The translations under genes were made by a program, and so were the position numbers. A DNA stretch of 48,392 bases from Fragilaria crotonensis (taxonomy: Eukaryota; Bacillariophyta; Fragilariophyceae; Fragilariales; Fragilariaceae), in contig JAKSYS010000493.1 of the NCBI GenBank assembly GCA_022925895.1, positions 1 through 48,392 of the forward strand. The letters are read 5' to 3'. Below the pieces are notes generated by a model. That model was not told the DNA's origin, searched no databases, and saw only the letters and a list, made by a program, of their open reading frames with translations. This document shows, piece by piece, positions 22,174 through 32,234 of this stretch. Within the stretch, counting starts at the first letter, position 1, and each line of letters starts with the position of its first letter.

Positions 22174-25100
22174 CGACGAGGGGAGCCTACTACCATAACC
22201 ACTCTAGCAACCACTATATCTCCGCCAATCGTTTCTAATGATACGGACGTTAGCTTCTCTACTGTGCACGTAGGTCCCCCCCCGACTCTCATTCCTCCCG
22301 ATGCGCTCGCTATCGCCGACAGTGGTAGCACCGCCCATTTCTGTACCGTATCCGCCGCCGTCATCAACAAACGCCCAACCACACGCCCGATCGGCATTGC
22401 AAATCCCAACGGCACTATCATGTACTCCACACATGAAGCTGAGCTTGATCTGCCCAGTCTCCCCATTGCAGCACGCCGCGTCCACATCGTTCCTGCTCTC
22501 CGAACCACGTCCCTATTGTCCATGGCCCAGCTCTGCGACGCCGGATGCACTGTCACGTTCGATGCCACCTCCGTTAGCGTACGCCGCAACAACCAAACCA
22601 TCCTAACCGGCGTTCGCACACCTGACACTGGTTTGTGGCATATGAGTCTGCTTCAATCGCCCCTCTCCCCCCACGTCGACACCGAATCGCCCGCAACAAC
22701 CCCAGAGCGCGACGACGTCCACTACAGTCACTCCGCCGTCCACTCGGCAACCCCCGAGGCACTCGTTGCTTTTGCACATGCAGCCCTCTTTTCCCCTGCA
22801 CTGTCCACGCTCAAACAGGCCATCGACAACGGTTTTCTACCTAATTTCTTAGGGCTCACCGCCACAGGATTACGCAAATACCCTCCTCTCTCGGTCGCCA
22901 TGATCAAAGGTCATCTCGACCAATCCAGGAAAAATCAACGATCCACCAAACCCGTGTCCCCCCCACCCGAACTCGAACCGACCGCGAGTGATACCGACGA
23001 CGCATTTCCTGCCAGTGACCCCGACAATGCACGAACGCATCAATGCTTCGCAGCCGTTTTCGAACCGGCCTCCGGACAAATCCATTCTGACCAGACCGGC
23101 AAGTTCATTGTCGCTTCCAGTTCGGGAAACAACTACGTGCTGATCGTATACGACTATGACAGCAACAGCATCCTCGTCGAACCCATACGCAGTCGCTCCG
23201 GACCGTGTATCCTCGCCGCGTTTAAAATCATCCACGCGCGCTTAGTCACCGCCGGTTTGCGACCACAGCTCCACCGTTTGGACAACGAATGTTCCAGTGC
23301 CCTCAAAACGTTCTTACGCGACGCCGAGATCGACTACCAACTCGTACCGCCGCGTCTCCACCGCCGCAACGCCGCCGAACGTGCGATTCGCACGTTCAAA
23401 AACCACTTCATTGCGGGCTTATGCAGCGTTGACAAGAACTTTCCGCTGCATCTCTGGGACAAACTTCTTCCGCAAGCTGAACTCACACTCAACTTGCTGC
23501 GCGGCTCCCGACTCAATCCCAAACTATCCGCCCACGCTCAAATGAATGGACACTTTGATTGTAATCGAACGCCATTGGCACCCCCAGGCATTCGCGTACT
23601 TGTTCACATCAAGCCAAGCGAACGCACCACGTGGTCACCATACGGCGCGGATGGCTGGTACACCGGTCCAGCTCTGGAATCCTACGGGTGCTACACCGTA
23701 TGGCTATGGGACACACGTGCGACGCGTATTTGCGATACGCTGACATGGTTCCCCACCAAAACCACGATGCCCTTGGCGTCCTCCAACGACCTCATACTTG
23801 CAGGTGTACAGGACATCATTCATGCCTTGCAGCACCCGTCTCCTGGATCCCCTCTTGCCCCTCTGACTGATAGTCATCACAATACCTTGGTCCAATTAAC
23901 CAAGATTCTCACTGCTGTCGCCAGCGACACGCGCGACCCCGAACCCACGCCGCCCCCTGCCGCCACACCACCCACTGCGTTACCAACCACCGTGGTGCAG
24001 CTCCCACATTCCCCGGATGCCTCTCTGAGGGTGGACGACGTCCCCGTCACCACCGTGGTACCAACGCCAGTCTCGGCCCTTCCCGATCCCACACGTCTGA
24101 GGGTGCCTCCGCCAGTTCTCTCCGTTAAAGCTGTCACCTTCGCTCCCGTCCCAGCACCACCCGGCGCGACCTTCGCAAACAGCACGGGTGCCATCGGCAA
24201 ACAACGTCGCCGCAACCACCGACGACAGCGCCAGCAGAACACCACTGTCGCACCACCCCCAGCCAAAACCGTTCATCCTCGCAAGCTCAACGCTGCCCAC
24301 ACGTCCCCTCGTATCGTCGCATCGCACCACCACGGCACACGCTCCAAGCACTTGCAGCACGTGGCCGCGTGCGGCCGCACGAGCATTGCTCCTCAATGAT
24401 GCACGTGCCCCACAGTCCCCCTTCGCCACGGCCACGTTGCCACCGCAACATTTTGCTTTACACGGACACGCGATCAATCCCGACACCGGAAAAATCGCTG
24501 AATACCGTGAACTCAGCCAATGTAGCGACGGTCCCATCTGGCAGGCATCGAACGCCGAAGAAATCGGACGCCTCGCACAAGGTTTTGGTACCATCAAAGG
24601 CACCAACACCATGTTTTTCATCCACCCATCGGCCATGCCCGCAGGTCGCAAAGCCACTTACCTGCGTGTTGTTTCCGCCCTTCGCCCAGAGAAAGCCAAC
24701 CCATACCGTATTCGTTGGACTGTTGGCGGCGACAAAGTTGAGTATCCCTTTGACGTCAGCACCAAGACCGCTGACCTCACAACTGCAAAACTGTTGGTCA
24801 ATAGTGTTGTCTCCACGCCTAACGCCAAGTTTATGACCGCCGACCTCAAAGACTTCTACCTCGGCACACCAATGTCCCGTTACGAATACATGCGCGTGCC
24901 CATTTGGATGCTCCCTGATGCCATCATTGAGCAATACAACCTCACGCCCCTCTTTCACAACGGCTTCGTCTACGTCGAAATACGCCGCGGCATGTACGGC
25001 CTGCCACAAGCCGGCCGCCTCGCCAACGATCAGCTCATCGCTTTTCTTGCACCCCACGGCTACAAGCCCTGTCCGTTAACGCCTGGTCTTTGGAAACACA

Positions 25101-26357
25101 ACACCCGTGATATTGTTTTCAGCCTTGTCGTCGACGACTTTGGCATTCGCTACACCAACCGCGCGGATGCTGATCATCTGCTCGCCACTCTTCAAACCTC
25201 GTACGAGGTCAGCATTGATTGGACCGGAGCACGGTACTGCGGTTTGACCCTCAAGTGGGACTACATCAATCGCACGTGTGACATGTCCATGCCTGGATAT
25301 ATTGAACGCGCCTTGCAACGTTTCCAGCATGTCAACATGCACAAAGCCGAACATTCACCGCATCCGTGGCAACGTCCCAACTATGGCGCCACGACACAGT
25401 TTGCGTCCGTGCCCGATTCTTCGCCAGCTCTTGACGCCGCCGACAAAACCCACATCCTTGAGGTCCTCGGCACCCTTCTTTTCTATGCACGAGCGATCGA
25501 TTCCACGATGTTAACCGCCATTGGTGAACTCGCCACCGAGCAATCGCAAGCCACGAAAACCACCCTCGACAAACTCGCTCAACTGTTGAACTATTGTGCG
25601 TCTCACCCCGACGCCACCGTACGTTTCACGGCAAGCGACATGATTCTCGCCGTCGAAAGCGACGCGTCTTATTTATCCGTCGTCAAGGGTCGATCTCGCG
25701 CTGCCGGGTACTTCTTTTTAACCAACAAACCCGTTGCGCGCAACGGCCCTTATAAACCGAACGGAGCCGTCCACGTGCTATGTCACATCATGCGCGAAGT
25801 TCTCTCGAGCGCCGCTGAAGCGGAATTAGGAGCCTTGTTTCACAACGGTAAAGAGGCGTGCCCCCTTCGCATTGCCCTTGAAGAGATGGGACATCCTCAA
25901 CCTGCCACGCCCATGGCGACCGACAACAACACCGCAAGCGGCATTGCCACCGACACCGTCAAACAAAAACGGTCGAAAGCAATCGACATGCGTTTCTATT
26001 GGATACGCGACCGTGTTCGCCAAGGCCAATTTCAAATCTACTGGAGCAAAAGGTAAGACAAATCGTGCCGATTACTTCTCGAAACACCATCCGGCCTCGC
26101 ATCATCAGGCCATACGTTCCACCTACTTGTACTCGCCTACAAATCCGGCGCGGAACTATTTTGATTGTCTCTCCGACACGGCCCCCGCACCGTCTACAAC
26201 GGTGCCCATACCCAGTGCCAACTTGCTCACTAGTCATTCTATGGCCCCTGGTGAGGGTGTGTTGTTATCCCCGGGGAACCCGGAAGGTCATTGTGACTGC
26301 GTCACGCAATGTCCCACTATGACTGAGTCCAGGGCCACCCAAATATCTAGCTCATAA
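22174..26357 (+). pseudogene. Copia Pol: protease, integrase, reverse transcriptase, RNase H (frameshifts)
   Basis: Open directly after the Gag UGA. The protease has ADSGSTAHF with catalytic Asp at 22318. The integrase has its zinc-like region near 22760-22950 (FAHAAL, KGHLDQSR); the acidic triad is D 23089 (HSDQTGKF), D 23281 (LDNECS) and E 23377 (NAAERAIRTF). The frame shifts in the Pro-rich linker at about 24330-24390. RT follows (TADLKDFYLG near 24834, YGLPQAGRLA near 24996) with catalytic VVDD at 25127-25138. RNase H has AVESDAS near 25650 and SSAAEAELGAL near 25806. At the A4 run 26048-26051 the frame would continue if one A were absent (GKTNRADYFSKHHP), and then stays open into the 3' LTR, stopping at 26355-26357. 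Without that change it stops at 26056. Confidence 0.88.
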
Positions 26358-26399
26358 TTTATGTAGCTCATCGTTTGAACGACAAGCACCATCTCAACA
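26260..26399 (+). repeat. 3' LTR of the Copia element
   Basis: This 140-bp copy has one mismatch to the 5' LTR (T at 26294). It is followed by CAGGA and then, 36 bp after the LTR end, by the ATG of the next gene. Bases before it (TGGTGAGGGTG, 26249-26259) are purine-rich and could serve as the polypurine tract, though the tract is weak. Confidence 0.95.
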
Positions 26400-26404
26400 C
26401 AGGA
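26400..26404 (+). repeat. Target-site duplication, right copy (CAGGA)
   Basis: Matches 20837-20841 exactly and closes the Copia element. Confidence 0.92.
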
Positions 26405-26435
26405 TTCTCTTTCTCATAACAAAATCGCTGACACG

Positions 26436-27255
26436 ATGAACAATGACTACGACCCTCATCTAGTTCTTCAGATCCAACGTCTGTTGGCAGTTCAGCAAGC
26501 TCAGCGGAGCTTTGAAACCGCTCACGTTCCACATCCGAATCCGCTGTTTGGTCAATTGCTGCGTGCTAACCTGAGAGACCAATTTCAATTCAATCGCCCC
26601 TCAACACTCTCGTTTCCCGGAGCCATTAGCCCCGCTCCTGACTATGGCATGCTTCATGCCATGATGATGATGAGCAGCGAGCGAGCCAGCGCGGATCGAG
26701 ACAGGCTTTTGCTTATGGAAAGGGCAAATCGAGAACGTGCCGCACGATTTATGACAGATCGTGTGATGCAACAAGAAAGACTCATCCAGAGCAACGAGAG
26801 GACTCTCAAGAGCCTCGAACCCAGTAGCTCTGTTCTGCTTCGACAGCAAGGAAGCTACGGCAGTGCGAGACAGATTACACGCCGAGATAATGGAGCGGAG
26901 TCAGGGCCGAATCGTCCGTCCACAACCTGACCAAAGCACTGCGAAGACCAAGAAAACGATTCAAAAAGAAAAGAAACCAAAATCAAAACAAGACGATAGG
27001 TGGCTGGCAGCGTACCAGGAAATGCGACAATACAAGGAGGAACATGGCGATTGCATTGTTCCACGCGGCTTCACTCAAAACCCACGACTCGCAGCTTGGG
27101 CGGCGGAACAGCGCAAGCAATACAAGCTCTTGCAAGATAGAAAGACTTCCTCGATCACCCCCCAGCGTATCAGACTGCTCGAGGAGATCGGATTCGCCTG
27201 GAAGACAAAACATCACCGAATTCTACCTGCCCGAAGAAGAACAACACAAACTTGA
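26436..27255 (+). CDS. Helicase-associated (HA) domain protein, frame break near 26865-26930
   Basis: The first frame from ATG 26436 gives a Met/Gln/Arg-rich helical stretch of about 140 residues (LERANRERAARFMTDRV-like). The second frame holds one HA-type unit at about 26997-27210: DRWLAAYQEMRQYKEEHGDC, then VPRG, LAAWAAEQRKQYKLL, ITPQRIRLLEEIGFAW. This W-Y-EEHGD-W-QR-LE-IGF pattern is the helicase-associated domain, a common family of unknown role in diatoms that is also found at the ends of some helicases. Joining the frames needs a net +1. A short intron (GT at 26824, AG at 26862-26863, 40 nt) or a sequence error could do it. No helicase core is present. A recent Copia LTR sits 36 bp upstream, so transcription may now start in the LTR. 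Confidence 0.7.
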
Positions 27256-27969
27256 GACTATGTCCCGACCAACAATCGCGACATCGAGTTTATCGAAACA
27301 CTCTAGTGGAATAGGAAGTACCTACCGGTAACCAGATTTGCGTCTAGTAGTTTCGCACATTTATTCATTTTGGATGAACTGTTGATGTACCTTATGCGTA
27401 ACCGAAAGAAACTTACTCCACCACATAATAGGAATGTGCAATAACTCCGTCTGTACCTGGGACGAAGCACGTGTATTCTACGATCCATGGTCTTGCTTGC
27501 ATGAGCGCTCTTCGGCCACTGAAGCACTGAGGTAGGCTGGAGTACCCCAATCCACTCTCTAATCGCACACCATGTTTCAAGGATATCAAATCACTCACGA
27601 AGCTAGGATCGCTACAAAATGAATTAACCTGACTTCACCGATCTCTATTTTTTTTCATACCACCCCGCTTTCATGTAGGACCCAGGACTCATTAGCCGTC
27701 AAGTGCCGGCTTACTGATGTGCTACGTGGAAAGTGGTTCACGCAGGTACCAAGCGTGGCAGGTCGTTGTAATTCACTCTCCATTTTCATCCTGAGGGAGT
27801 ACATTGCTGTGCGCACAGCCGCAAATTTGTGGACAGAACAGTACTGATAACATAGCCAGCGACGCAGACCCGACCACTTTGAGCTCTGTCTAGTCCGGGT
27901 GCACGTTATCAATACCTAGTCAAAATGGACGCAACATCATTGTCACGAGCGCAGGCAGCAGAACCTTGT
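27256..27969. other. Spacer without recognised gene
   Basis: Only short shadow frames are present. TACCGGTA occurs at 27323-27330. The region lies between two 3' ends (HA-domain gene and TLDc gene), so it should contain both poly(A) regions. No clear signal could be fixed. Confidence 0.5.
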
Positions 27970-29796
27970 CTAGTAGGTAGCCTCTCGTCGATTTGCCTCC
28001 ACCAGCTGTTTGTGTTGATGCAATTTTTCAGCCTCAATTTCCGTCATGCAAGGGGTCAGAGTCCAAACTTCGATGTTCAATATGGAAAACTCATTCTTGT
28101 GTGAAAGACAAGGATTGCAGAAGGTAGCGCAAGAATACGATTCTCCTCCTTGAAGATCGCCGTCAAGAAGCAACCCAATGCCCTTGGCTTCCCCATCACC
28201 GAACGGGGAACTAACATTCCAATCCCCAACCCCAACCGCGACCATGTGCGACGAACAATATTGGACCATATCGTCCGCACCGGTGTAAGGATAGACTTCA
28301 AGGGTATCTTTTTTTCTGAACAGGAACGATTGTCCGTTTCCAAACCAACGATCTTGACGACCCCATTCCGTCGAAGTGAATGCGCCAAAGATCAGATTTT
28401 CGTCACCTTTGGCTTGAATAACGATAAGACACGATTGGGATCCTTGCATTTTGTGAAGCAGTGTCTTGAGGGAGCAGCCGTCTCTCTCCAAGCTGAATTT
28501 AAGCCAAAAATTTTGTTCAGATATGGCATACGGAAGAAAACCTCGAAGCGCCTCCATCAACCTGACTTTCAACAAACGATGTTGTATGGAATCGGCGCCG
28601 AGAACTGGAAACGTCGAATCTTTCAGATCGTCATCGTCGTAGTCCTCGTCATTGATCAGTGGGGGAGCCTCTTCTTGATTCATTGGCGATTGGGTGATCT
28701 CGGCTTTCGCACGTTTCTTGGCACTGCGGTTCGCACGGCTGCCGAGTGTGGCCTCTACAGCCCCACCAGACGCAGAGGAGTTGACCGAGTAAACATCAAT
28801 GTATAGATCCGACTTGCGATCATCATTCGATGTCGATGATTGAGACCCTTTGTACTTTAAGTCATGAAGAGAGAAAGGGTCAGCTCCCAATCGCTGATTA
28901 GAATCTAGGCGCTCCATGGTTGACTCAATTTCTAAAATACGCTCATCGATTGTCGATTCATCGTCGCCTTTTGGCTTCAGAAGGTCTCGCAGAAAGGCTT
29001 TCTCAGCAGCTGAAAGCGACTCTTGCTTCTGAATAATGCGTCGATGTAGCAATTGCACTGCCGCCAAATACCGATGTCGAGCCGCCGGATCGACGTTTCC
29101 TTTGATTTCGAGATCAGTTTCAAGCTGCCATTCTATAGTTGGTGAGGAATACGAGGTCTTGGTTGCATTTCCAGTGTTTTTTCCCACTTGGTTTTCTTTC
29201 TTGTCCCTCGACTCCATCAAAACTTTCGTGGCTGAATGTATCGCTGCCGCAACCCTGCTTGGCGAAGCCTGCTTACAGAGGTTCTTCTGCGATTTGTGCA
29301 CATCTTCCTGATGTCGTTTTCGTCGTCTATCAGTCCTTCGTTTGTCATGATCCTCGCGCTCTGCAGCGGCGGCCTCTAGCTTGGTCAATATCCTCAGTTT
29401 TTCATGTGCTTCCTGTTGCAGTTCCTCTATCTCGTTTTGAGAACGTTGGGACTCGTCTAACAAATCTTCTAAAATCTCGACGCTGCCTTCTGCATTCTTC
29501 GCCAATGACATCTTCTGATCGCCTTCTCGCATCTGTATTTCAGGAACTGGGCCAAGGTCCGGGATGTACGAATCGTCCAATGGAGTCGTCACAAGTCGAA
29601 TGTCATCTTCAGACATGCTTTTGAGACCTTTTTCCATCGATCGTTCTAGCGATCGTTCTCTCATCCAAATTACAGCCTGCAAGTCCTCATCGAAATTATC
29701 CCCTCGACTGGCTGCTCTCTCGACATTATCACTCGGTTTCGAATGAGCCATCTTGTCGACAGCTCGATCTGACCGACAGCACCTGAAGAGTCCCAT
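27970..29796 (-). CDS. TLDc-domain protein with probable N-terminal acylation
   Basis: This 608-residue protein begins at the ATG at 29796; the frame extends six codons upstream only through a non-ATG codon. It begins MGLFRCCRSD, a good N-myristoylation start (Gly2) with Cys6 and Cys7 placed for palmitoylation, so it probably sits on a membrane. About residues 90-180 are charged and helical, probably coiled coil (LLDESQRSQNEIEELQQEAH). A low-complexity acidic region follows (NDEDYDDDDLKD). The C-terminal ~180 residues are a TLDc domain: LKVRLMEALRGFLP, FSLERDGCSLKTL, LIVIQAKGDENLIFGAFTS, SFLFRKKDTLEVYPYTG, GIGLLLDGDLQGGESYSCAT, NEFSILNIEVW. TLDc proteins of animals and fungi (OXR1, NCOA7, TBC1D24) act in oxidative stress and bind the V-ATPase. 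The molecular role here is not known. One intact frame, no intron. Confidence 0.88.
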   Translation of the reverse strand: MGLFRCCRSDRAVDKMAHSKPSDNVERAASRGDNFDEDLQAVIWMRERSLERSMEKGLKSMSEDDIRLVTTPLDDSYIPDLGPVPEIQMREGDQKMSLAKNAEGSVEILEDLLDESQRSQNEIEELQQEAHEKLRILTKLEAAAAEREDHDKRRTDRRRKRHQEDVHKSQKNLCKQASPSRVAAAIHSATKVLMESRDKKENQVGKNTGNATKTSYSSPTIEWQLETDLEIKGNVDPAARHRYLAAVQLLHRRIIQKQESLSAAEKAFLRDLLKPKGDDESTIDERILEIESTMERLDSNQRLGADPFSLHDLKYKGSQSSTSNDDRKSDLYIDVYSVNSSASGGAVEATLGSRANRSAKKRAKAEITQSPMNQEEAPPLINDEDYDDDDLKDSTFPVLGADSIQHRLLKVRLMEALRGFLPYAISEQNFWLKFSLERDGCSLKTLLHKMQGSQSCLIVIQAKGDENLIFGAFTSTEWGRQDRWFGNGQSFLFRKKDTLEVYPYTGADDMVQYCSSHMVAVGVGDWNVSSPFGDGEAKGIGLLLDGDLQGGESYSCATFCNPCLSHKNEFSILNIEVWTLTPCMTEIEAEKLHQHKQLVEANRREATY

Positions 29797-30314
29797 TTTG
29801 TGGTTCGATTTCAACGTATCAGTTCGAGGAGCGAGGAGTGGTCACGACTAACGATGAGCCTGGCTCACGTTCAAGAAGGATGACAGAGGACAGAGGTCGG
29901 AGTGGATTCCACGGCGCACGTTTCGACTCAGGACGAGATTGTCGCAATATAACAGTGCAACGTGAAACCCGTGAACTCGATTGCTCGAGAGGCGAGCATT
30001 GGGCATTTTCAGTCGCCGGGTTGCGGGACTTAGATTAATGCTGCACTTGTGACTAAGTTAAATGCTAGACCATATTCTGTATTCTACTCGTTTTTGAATA
30101 TATATATTATATACAAATGTGTTGGAGTCTGAGAGCATAATACTTATACGCTACTAGCTAGTAGAGTAGTAGTCTACTAAAGTACAACTTCTAAACGCAA
30201 GAGCAACGTATGATACGCACCGACTCGACTTACATTCTCTCATATATAATAAAGACGCATGTTCTAATATAAAATATATTATGCATTTCTTGTACTACTT
30301 CGTACTTGCATATT

Positions 30315-30359
30315 TGCATCAGTGCATCAGTGCATCAGTGCATCAGTGCATCAGTGCAT
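30315..30359. repeat. Octanucleotide tandem repeat (TGCATCAG)5.6
   Basis: TGCATCAG is repeated five times without error and then enters a partial TGCAT, 45 bp in all. A minisatellite-like array in the divergent spacer; its copy number is likely to vary between strains. Confidence 0.95.
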
Positions 30360-30478
30360 TATATACTGAATCGTGCTGTGCTCGGAATTTACAGTACTAG
30401 TAGAAGCTAGTACCCCGTATTGTACACAGTTAAGTAAGATCCTTTTCCTTCGCGAGTACTGTACTGCGATACTGTAGG

Positions 30479-30496
30479 ACTAGTACTAGTACTAGT
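30479..30496. repeat. 18-bp perfect palindrome of ACTAGT units
   Basis: ACTAGTACTAGTACTAGT is self-complementary and made of three ACTAGT units. It is one example of the palindrome-rich spacer sequence in this genome. Confidence 0.8.
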
Positions 30497-30745
30497 TCTT
30501 CTACATACAGTGTATGATATATGTTTAGCTTGGAACTGCAGAAACGTCTTCCGACTTCACCACTTCCGAAATAGAACAAGGAAGATACATGAAACGTGAG
30601 AAGTATCTTTGGAACGAGGTGATAGCGTCCATGTACGAACAAATGATATGAGCAGCAGCGAACTATCAGGTACTCCAGTCAACAGCTATCACCTACACAT
30701 TGATCTTTCCTGCAACACCTACCAGATTGTTCCTCGATATTGACA

Positions 30746-32122
30746 ATGTGGTCGGCTGTGGCTCGTTCCCTGGATTCATACTTCTTGATTACGGACCGAC
30801 AGTCAACTATCGGTACCGAGGTCAGGGCTGGAACAGCGAGCTTTCTCACTCTCAGTTATCTGTTGTTAGTCAATCCTCAAATAATGGCTCAAGCTGGAGT
30901 TCCTCATGACGATGCCGTGTTCGCGACTGCAGTGTCCGCAGCGCTTTCTTGCTTCATCATTGGCTTTGGTGGCAATCTGCCCTTCGGTTGTGCGCCGGGT
31001 CTAGGGCTGAGCGCATACCTAACGTTCGGATTGGTGCAGGCTGAACTTTGTACACTTCCCGAAGCCTTGACAGCCTGTTGGTGGTCTGGAGTCCTTGTCT
31101 TGCTTGTCTCACTTTCTGGCTTGGCACGACTTTTGATGAAAACTGTTCCGCACGCTATCAAGTTGGCGATTGTGGTTGGAATGGGATTGCTTATTGCGAT
31201 GATTGGAATGGTAAGCGTCGGTCTTATTGTGGCAAACCCCAAGACGTTGGTCGAGCTTGGTGATGTCTTTAACGACAGAACACTGCAGCTCTTCTTGGTG
31301 GGGATTCTCATGCTGGCCTCCCTGCTCTATCATGATATCAAGGGTGCAATTCTGATTGGAATCGCATTTCTGACCCTTGTTGACTGGACCATGAACAATT
31401 CCTGGCCATCAGCGGTGGCTGAAGTTCCTAATTTTCATCCAAATGACTACCTTTCGAATCTTCTGGTCATTTTTGATCCCGCCAAAGCATCTACGCTTCT
31501 CGTTGCTGTTGGCGCGTTCGTTCTCATTTGTATCTTCGACATCTCAGGTGTTCTTTACGGTCTGGCAACATTAGGAGGCCTTCAAAACCCAGAAACTGAC
31601 GAAATTCCTGGCTCCTTGTGGGCTTTTATCGCTTCATCTGTTGGTACTATTGTAGCTTCTTCCTGCGGATCTACTCCCATTATTGTCTGTGTCGAGTGTG
31701 CCTCCGGCGTTCGCGAAGGAGGCCGAACTGGATTAACTGCGGTCGTCATGGGAATCTACTTCACCTCTTCGATCTTCTTAGCACCCCTGTTCGGTGCAGT
31801 CCCCGATCTTGCCACAGCGCCTGTCTTGGTTATGGTGGGTGTCATGATGATGCCAGAAGCCGCGAAAATTGAATGGGGCAACATGAACGATGCCCTTCCA
31901 GCGTTCTTGACAATCATCCTCATGCCCCTCACTTACAGCATTACGAATGGAATGATATTCGGTCTGCTGACTTCCATAGGGTTCTACTTCACGACTGGCC
32001 AGTTCTGGATCGATGCCCAGACCATTCCAACTTGCAAAGTGGAGAGTAATGCGACACCCGAGACTGAGAACTTTTTGCCAGCCAATGATAAGGTTTCAAC
32101 TCCTGAATATGGAACCGTTTAG
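30746..32122 (+). CDS. Purine (guanine/hypoxanthine/adenine) permease, AzgA-type NCS2 family
   Basis: An integral membrane permease of 458 residues from ATG 30746. It would move purine bases across a membrane, probably the plasma membrane, with protons. The start LDSYFLITDRQSTIGTEVRA, then TASFLTLSYLLLVNPQIMA, is characteristic of AzgA-like members. Further family marks are PFGCAPGLGLSAYLTFGL in the first half, the GLIVANPKTLVELGD loop, and ASSCGSTPIIVCVECASGVR with EGGRTGLTAVV in the second half. About 12-14 hydrophobic segments are evident, followed by a hydrophilic tail of about 35 residues. Length fits the family. In algae such genes often respond to nitrogen supply, but nothing in the sequence shows that here. 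One intact frame; the N-terminus is compact and no signal peptide is seen. Confidence 0.92.
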   Translation: MWSAVARSLDSYFLITDRQSTIGTEVRAGTASFLTLSYLLLVNPQIMAQAGVPHDDAVFATAVSAALSCFIIGFGGNLPFGCAPGLGLSAYLTFGLVQAELCTLPEALTACWWSGVLVLLVSLSGLARLLMKTVPHAIKLAIVVGMGLLIAMIGMVSVGLIVANPKTLVELGDVFNDRTLQLFLVGILMLASLLYHDIKGAILIGIAFLTLVDWTMNNSWPSAVAEVPNFHPNDYLSNLLVIFDPAKASTLLVAVGAFVLICIFDISGVLYGLATLGGLQNPETDEIPGSLWAFIASSVGTIVASSCGSTPIIVCVECASGVREGGRTGLTAVVMGIYFTSSIFLAPLFGAVPDLATAPVLVMVGVMMMPEAAKIEWGNMNDALPAFLTIILMPLTYSITNGMIFGLLTSIGFYFTTGQFWIDAQTIPTCKVESNATPETENFLPANDKVSTPEYGTV

Positions 32123-32180
32123 GCTCATGCCAAATGCAGTATCCCAGGCTCTTGAACACATGATTGACTATATTGGTAGT

Positions 32181-32234
32181 CTCTGGAGTCTAGAGATAGC
32201 ACTAGATGGTGCCATAGTACTCCAGACTCCAGAG
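32181..32234. repeat. Inverted repeat downstream of the permease gene
   Basis: Arms CTCTGGAGTCT (32181-32191) and AGACTCCAGAG (32224-32234) are perfect complements with a 32-nt loop, starting 59 bp after the permease stop. It could form a 3' UTR hairpin or simply be another spacer palindrome. Confidence 0.55.

Larger units (their letters stand above)
20842..26399 (+). mobile_element. Complete Ty1/Copia LTR retrotransposon, diatom CoDi type
   Basis: A 5558-bp element bounded by 140-bp LTRs and a CAGGA target duplication. The LTRs start TGTTG, end CAACA and differ at one site (A at 20876, T at 26294), so insertion is recent. Internal order is Gag, protease, integrase, reverse transcriptase, RNase H, as in Copia. 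The integrase zinc region has a diatom-specific look (FAHAALFSP, KGHLDQSRKNQRS). The coding region is interrupted by an in-frame UGA between Gag and Pol and by three frameshifts (about 21203, about 24330-24390, and A4 at 26048-26051). Given the young LTRs these may be sequence errors, natural recoding, or recent inactivation. Confidence 0.95.
29797..30745. other. Divergent spacer between the TLDc gene and the permease gene
   Basis: The two flanking genes point away from each other, so both promoters lie here. The first 250 bp are GC-balanced and may be 5' UTR. The centre (30090-30300) is AT-rich with TATATATTATATAC-like tracts. An 8-bp tandem repeat and CTAGTAC palindromes follow. No gene is seen. 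Confidence 0.5.

Noticed and set aside
26249-26259. Strong polypurine tract before the 3' LTR
   Set aside because: The stretch TGGTGAGGGTG contains pyrimidines; it may serve as the tract but is too weak to annotate on its own.
30315-30359. Possible CRISPR-like array
   Set aside because: It is a direct octamer tandem with no spacers, in eukaryotic DNA.
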